DNA of 64,000 nucleotides, taken from positions 310,001 through 374,000 of the forward strand of contig NZ_FNFL01000002.1 in the NCBI RefSeq assembly GCF_900101125.1, read 5' to 3'. Positions 60,261 through 64,000 of the stretch are shown here, in pieces (positions within the stretch are counted from its first letter, which is position 1; every line of letters begins with the position of its first letter). The stretch is from Sediminibacillus albus. GTDB taxonomy: Bacteria; Bacillota; Bacilli; Bacillales; Amphibacillaceae. The notes below the pieces were generated by a model. The model was not told the DNA's origin. It saw only the letters and a program-made list of their open reading frames with translations, and ran no database searches. The translations under genes were made by a program, and so were the position numbers.

Positions 60261-60893
60261 TTATACATCAATTTCAAGATAAGCTGTACCATTTGGTGTA
60301 ACAGTGGCATTGTCGCTGGTGAGGTCGACTATCCATTTTGTGAACGGTTCTTCCTGCCCGGCTTCTACATACACTGAAAATTCTACATTTTCCTGGTAGT
60401 TAATCTCGTCTAAAAGATAGCTGGAATTTCTTAATTGGTTTTCTAATTTTCCTAGAAGTGAATAATTAGCAGTAACGATGAATTTTTGCACCAATTGTCG
60501 TTTAACGATGCCAGTAGTTTCAATTGCCTGTGAAGTAGAACTTGAGTATGCGCGGATCAAGCCGCCAGCGCCTAATTTAATTCCGCCGAAGTAACGGGTG
60601 ATCACTACAGCAGTATCTTTTAAATCCATCTTCTTCAGCACTTCCAAAATCGGCACACCTGCCGTGCCGCTTGGTTCCCCATCATCGTTAGCTTTTTGAA
60701 TATGATTTGTCTCTCCAATCATATAGGCAGAGCAATTGTGAGTGGCATCATGATGCTTTTTCTTGATTTCTTTAATGAATGCTTGTGCGTCTTCTTCTGT
60801 TTCGACTCTTTTTACATATCCAATAAAGCGTGATTTTTGAATAGTGAGCTCATCGTAACCTTCTGATTTCACGGTAAAATAGCTATTTAGCAT
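60261..60893 (-). CDS. yvyE: YvyE/YigZ (IMPACT) family protein
   Basis: A 210-residue conserved protein next to degS, as in B. subtilis. The UPF0029 domain is clear: SRFIGYVKRVETEEDAQAFI, KKHHDATHNCSAYMIG, NDDGEPSGTAGVPILEVLKK and VVITRYFGGIKLGAGGLIRA; a DUF1949 domain forms the last about 75 residues. AGGAGG is 11 bases before the start. The molecular function is unresolved; IMPACT-family proteins in eukaryotes modulate translation-stress signalling. Confidence 0.9.
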   Translation of the reverse strand: MLNSYFTVKSEGYDELTIQKSRFIGYVKRVETEEDAQAFIKEIKKKHHDATHNCSAYMIGETNHIQKANDDGEPSGTAGVPILEVLKKMDLKDTAVVITRYFGGIKLGAGGLIRAYSSSTSQAIETTGIVKRQLVQKFIVTANYSLLGKLENQLRNSSYLLDEINYQENVEFSVYVEAGQEEPFTKWIVDLTSDNATVTPNGTAYLEIDV

Positions 60894-61134
60894 CTTGCAT
60901 TTAACCTCCTAAAACTTCATTATATTAAGTAAGTAAAAACACCGCAAATAATTAAGAATCTTTTAAGCTTCCAATCAAGGCTTTATTGCGCGGTTTATCC
61001 TTAGCGAATGATTATGTTAATTTAAAGAGAAAGAAGGACTTTTTGGGCGGCAATTTTCTAGTGTTTTGGGAATATTACCCCCATAAACCATAATTATCCT
61101 TCGAATGTACTATGGGGAGATAGGTGGAGAAAGT

Positions 61135-62301
61135 ATGACAAAGAAAGCAGATGAGAAAGCATTGGACCATATTATAACTGAAATGATTGAAACGGTGGAA
61201 AACAGCAAAGATGAAGTGTTTTATATAGGTGAGGAATCACGGAATGAATACGAGCAGCTGCAAAACGAATTAGCAGAAACCAAGCGTAAAGTCATTCATG
61301 TTATTGAAGAAGGAGATGACCTCGAACAAAAAGTACGTTTCTCCAGAATCAGACTATCTGAAGTAAGTAAACACTTTGATAATTTTACGGAAAAAGAAAT
61401 TCGGGAAGTTTATGATCAGACACATACGATGCAGTCTGAGCTTACCATGAAAAGGGAAAAAGAAAAAAACTTGCGTGAAAAAAGAGACGAAATTGAACGC
61501 AGGCTGCAATCCTTAGAATTGACCGTAAAGCGGGCAGAAGGATTGGTGGGGAAAATATCCGTTGTTTTAAATTATTTGAATGACGATTTCAAGCAAGTAT
61601 CTGAGGTACTGCAGGATGCACAGCAGAAGCAGGAGTTCGGATTGAAAATTATCGAAGCACAAGAAGAGGAGCGAAGGCGCCTGTCACGGGAAATGCATGA
61701 TGGACCAGCACAAATGCTGGCCAACATCCTTCTGCGTTCTGAACTGGTGGATAGGACTTTCCGGGAGCGGAGCGTAGAAGAAGCTATCCAGGAAATGAAA
61801 AGCATGCGGAAAATGGTACATACTTCTTTATCAGAAGTCCGCCGGATTATTTATGATTTACGGCCGATGGCTCTAGATGACCTTGGCCTGGTACCGACGA
61901 TGAAAAAATACCTGGCTAACACGGAAGAATACAATCGGGTGAAGATAAAATTTGTTTCGATGGGAGAACAAAGACGGTTGGATTCGAAATATGAAGTTGC
62001 CTTATTTCGATTAATGCAGGAATCGGTGCAAAATGCCGTCAAACACTCCGAGGCTTCCTTAATACAAGTGAAAATGGAAGTTATGCCAGATAAAGTCGGA
62101 TTAGTGATCAAGGATGACGGGAAGGGCTTTGATATGTCTCAGCGCAGAGAAAAGTCATTTGGGATTATCGGAATGAAAGAGCGAGTGGAGATGCTTGATG
62201 GGGAAATAGATATCTATTCCAAGGTGAATGAAGGAACGTCCATTATAATCAATGTGCCTTTAAACCAGGCTGATCAATTGGAGGAAGATAGTACGCCATA
62301 A
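61135..62301 (+). CDS. degS: Sensor histidine kinase DegS
   Basis: Cytoplasmic kinase that phosphorylates DegU. ATG 61135 has GGTGGAG upstream; the in-frame ATG at 61105 has none. The 388 residues begin with a coiled-coil sensor domain (about 1-165), then the HisKA_3 dimerisation helix with the phospho-acceptor His188 in SREMHDGPAQMLAN and RRIIYDLRPMALDDLGL. The C-terminal ATPase follows (FRLMQESVQNAVKHSEASLI; IKDDGKGF; SFGIIGMKERVEML). There are no membrane segments. degU lies 281 bases downstream. Confidence 0.95.
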   Translation: MTKKADEKALDHIITEMIETVENSKDEVFYIGEESRNEYEQLQNELAETKRKVIHVIEEGDDLEQKVRFSRIRLSEVSKHFDNFTEKEIREVYDQTHTMQSELTMKREKEKNLREKRDEIERRLQSLELTVKRAEGLVGKISVVLNYLNDDFKQVSEVLQDAQQKQEFGLKIIEAQEEERRRLSREMHDGPAQMLANILLRSELVDRTFRERSVEEAIQEMKSMRKMVHTSLSEVRRIIYDLRPMALDDLGLVPTMKKYLANTEEYNRVKIKFVSMGEQRRLDSKYEVALFRLMQESVQNAVKHSEASLIQVKMEVMPDKVGLVIKDDGKGFDMSQRREKSFGIIGMKERVEMLDGEIDIYSKVNEGTSIIINVPLNQADQLEEDSTP

Positions 62302-62582
62302 TTTGTAGAGGATTTATTTTATCTTAACCTGCACAAAATAATACAAATCTAGTAATATCATGTATAATAAAGATAGAGAACTGCTGCGACAGCAGAAAGG
62401 TTTAGTTTAACTGGTGGTAGGGGAATAAACTATAGCAATTATCTTAGCACGGAGAATTGCCATGGCTAATACGTCTGCACAAGCCTTTAACGGGATGCAG
62501 GCGGGCCTTGGGGATTCTTGCCATTAGCGGGTCCATTCCTGCTAAAGGAAGTTTCACTTATTGGAATTAGGAGGAGCAGAGT
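62302..62582 (+). other. Structured degS-degU spacer, probable degU promoter and leader
   Basis: TATAAT at 62363-62368 suggests a separate degU promoter, though no good -35 is seen. The following 200 bases contain several hairpins: CTGCTGCGACAGCAG, TTAGC...GCTAA, and TAGCGGG (62525-62531) / CCTGCTA (62538-62544, one G-U pair). No known riboswitch class was recognised. Confidence 0.4.
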
Positions 62583-63263
62583 ATGACAACCAACATATTA
62601 TTAGTCGATGACCACAAGTTATTCCGCGAAGGTGTGAAGCGCATCTTAGATTTCGAGCCTTCTTTCAATGTTGTCGCCGAAGGAGATGACGGTTCTACTG
62701 CAGTAAAATTGGTAGAAGAGCATAACCCTGATGTTGTCCTGATGGATATTAACATGCCTAACCTGAATGGTGTCCAAGCTACATCTGATTTGATTGAAAA
62801 GCATCCGGAAGTCAGCGTGATTATTTTATCAATCCATGATGACGAGAACTACGTGACCCACGCACTAAAAACGGGTGCACAAGGATACTTGTTGAAAGAA
62901 ATGGACTCCGATGCATTGATCGATGCCATTAAGGTCGTCAGTGAAGGCGGATCTTATCTCCATCCAAAAGTAACCCACAATCTTGTATTGGAATACCGCA
63001 GGCTGGCAGAAGAAAATGCCAACAAACCAGCAGAAAAACAAGTAGATTACCGAAAACCATTACACTTACTTACTAGAAGAGAATGCGAGGTTCTCCAGTT
63101 GCTCGCTGACGGTAAGAGTAACCGTGGAGTAGCTGAATCCTTGTATATTAGTGAAAAAACTGTGAAAAATCATGTTAGCAATATTTTGCAAAAGATGAAT
63201 GTGAACGATCGGACACAAGCTGTTGTTTCGGCAATACGCAACGGCTGGGTCGAAGTGTTGTAA
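62583..63263 (+). CDS. degU: Response regulator DegU
   Basis: NarL/FixJ-type regulator of 226 residues controlling exoenzymes, motility, competence and biofilm in Bacillus. The receiver has phospho-acceptor Asp55 in [10 protein letters not shown], the acidic pair in [10 protein letters not shown], and [12 protein letters not shown] with the conserved Lys. A linker leads to a LuxR helix-turn-helix ([40 protein letters not shown]). AGGAGGAGCAG lies directly upstream of the start. Confidence 0.95.
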   Translation: MTTNILLVDDHKLFREGVKRILDFEPSFNVVAEGDDGSTAVKLVEEHNPDVVLMDINMPNLNGVQATSDLIEKHPEVSVIILSIHDDENYVTHALKTGAQGYLLKEMDSDALIDAIKVVSEGGSYLHPKVTHNLVLEYRRLAEENANKPAEKQVDYRKPLHLLTRRECEVLQLLADGKSNRGVAESLYISEKTVKNHVSNILQKMNVNDRTQAVVSAIRNGWVEVL

Positions 63264-63266
63264 GGA

Positions 63267-63296
63267 AAATCCGGGTGATTGGCACCCGGATTTTTT
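63267..63296 (+). terminator. Terminator of degU
   Basis: AAATCCGGGTG (63267-63277) / CACCCGGATTT (63283-63293) followed by more T, a perfect 11-bp stem. Confidence 0.85.
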
Positions 63297-63466
63297 ATGC
63301 TGTTTTTACTCAGGTCGATAAATGTTAATCCGCACCTGTGGAAAAAATGGGATCCTGTACATCCTTGTATTACCAATTAGAAAATTTCCGGTAGATTCTC
63401 TCACTGGCTGATTGTAGAATAGAGAATAGGAATACTAGTAAAAATGACCATGAAAGGTACGATGAT

Positions 63467-64000
63467 ATGAAAATTGCTGTAATGACTGATAGTACGGCTT
63501 ACATACCGGCTGATGTCCGGTCTCAGAAGAATATCCATATGGTTCCTCTTAATGTGATTTTTGAAGATAAATCTTATCAGGAAGAAGTAGATATCACTAC
63601 AGAAGAGTTTTATCCTATGGTCCAAGCTGCCGATGAACTCCCAAAAACATCCCAGCCATCGATTGGCCTGATAACAGTGAAGTTAGAACAACTTGCTGAG
63701 GATTACGATGCTGTAATTTCTGTCCACTTGTCAAGCGGGATTAGCGGTACCTTTGAGGCTGTCAGCTCCGCCGGAAGAATGGTCAAGGGAATCGATGTAT
63801 ATCCATTCGATTCAGAAATGAGTTGTATGGTTCAAGGTTTTTATGCTTTGGAAGCTGCTGAAGTGGCAGCAAATGGGGCAACTGTCGAGCAAATTCTGGA
63901 GCGGCTTGATAATATGAAAGAAACAATGATCGCTTATTTTATGGTAGATGACTTAAGTAACTTGCATCGCGGAGGCCGTTTAAATGGTGCACAAGCAATT
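63467..64000 (+). CDS. DegV-family fatty-acid-binding protein (3' end outside window)
   Basis: The frame is open to the end of the window (178 codons). It begins MKIAVMTDSTAYIPADV and continues with PLNVIFEDKSYQEEVDITTE, KTSQPSIGLI, VISVHLSSGISGTFEAV and DDLSNLHRGGRLN, the standard order of DegV-family motifs, including the Ser of the lipid head-group site. Family members bind fatty acids, and FakB subunits of the fatty-acid kinase belong here. AAAGGT lies about 8 bases upstream. Its position after degS-degU matches the DegV locus of B. subtilis. Confidence 0.88.
   Translation, partial: MKIAVMTDSTAYIPADVRSQKNIHMVPLNVIFEDKSYQEEVDITTEEFYPMVQAADELPKTSQPSIGLITVKLEQLAEDYDAVISVHLSSGISGTFEAVSSAGRMVKGIDVYPFDSEMSCMVQGFYALEAAEVAANGATVEQILERLDNMKETMIAYFMVDDLSNLHRGGRLNGAQAI

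Noticed and set aside
1-64000. CRISPR array, tRNA/rRNA genes, prophage or conjugative element
   Set aside because: No regularly spaced repeats, no tRNA-like cloverleaf or rRNA sequence, and no phage or conjugation genes were seen; only transposase relics are present.

Overview
The window is a chromosomal segment of a low-GC Gram-positive bacterium of the family Bacillaceae. The evidence is the set of lineage markers: sinI/sinR, degS/degU followed by a degV-family gene, a YdjO-type cold-inducible zinc-ribbon protein, an IDEAL-domain protein, a NagE-type PTS with NagR/NagA/NagB, strong AGGAGG-type ribosome binding sites, LAAC/TAGC lipoboxes and CcpA cre boxes. The genus cannot be fixed from sequence alone; a halotolerant, soil or marine Bacillaceae genus is plausible. 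No rRNA, tRNA, CRISPR array, prophage or origin was seen.

Layout. 1-3.4 kb: 3' end of a xylulokinase, ydjO, and an aldehyde dehydrogenase/DUF779 pair with a promoter and a perfect cre box. 3.5-10.1 kb: beta-glucoside/cello-oligosaccharide operon (lipoprotein SBP, two permeases, LacI regulator, YesL-like membrane protein, GH1 beta-glucosidase) with promoter, cre box and two operator copies. 10.3-14.8 kb: SurA-like lipoprotein, 5-oxoprolinase pxpBCA and a YgaE-like FUSC protein. 15-17.4 kb: IDEAL-domain protein, then an SDR and an aldo/keto reductase that both lack catalytic residues. 17.7-18.9 kb: decayed arsR-arsO remnant behind an intact palindromic operator. 19.3-27.7 kb: membrane-anchored sugar-binding protein, YesM-type kinase and YesN-type regulator feeding a second CUT1 sugar ABC importer and a Gfo/Idh/MocA dehydrogenase. 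27.8-28.2 kb: transposase remnant and a palindromic intergenic repeat. 28.4-38.5 kb: cell-wall sugar recycling operon (RpiR/MurR-type regulator, cytoplasmic serine hydrolase, oligopeptide-type ABC importer, MurQ, AnmK, methyltransferase). 38.9-41.3 kb: DGPF protein, ECF sigma factor with C-terminal extension, and two truncated genes. 41.4-48.7 kb: LacI regulator (damaged start), TRAP transporter, sugar kinase, HPS/PHI homologues and KDPG aldolase. 48.7-51.5 kb: MecA_N-type PBP and a class D sortase. 51.8-52.6 kb: a c-di-GMP-I riboswitch directly in front of sinI-sinR. 53.4-60.2 kb: GlcNAc regulon (nagP; nagR/nagA-nagB) interrupted by an IS1595-like remnant, a TmrB-like gene and a second palindromic repeat. 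60.3-64 kb: yvyE, degS, degU and the start of a degV-family gene.

How it fits together. Most of the window imports and degrades plant- and cell-wall-derived sugars (beta-glucosides, a second sugar, MurNAc-type compounds, a uronate/aldonate-type acid, GlcNAc). Each locus has its own repressor or sensor and usually a cre box, so CcpA control is probably common to them. Four transport operons have an inverted repeat immediately after the binding-protein gene. The most striking regulatory arrangement is the riboswitch before sinI-sinR, which would connect the second messenger c-di-GMP directly to the biofilm switch, within 10 kb of the DegS/DegU lifestyle regulators.
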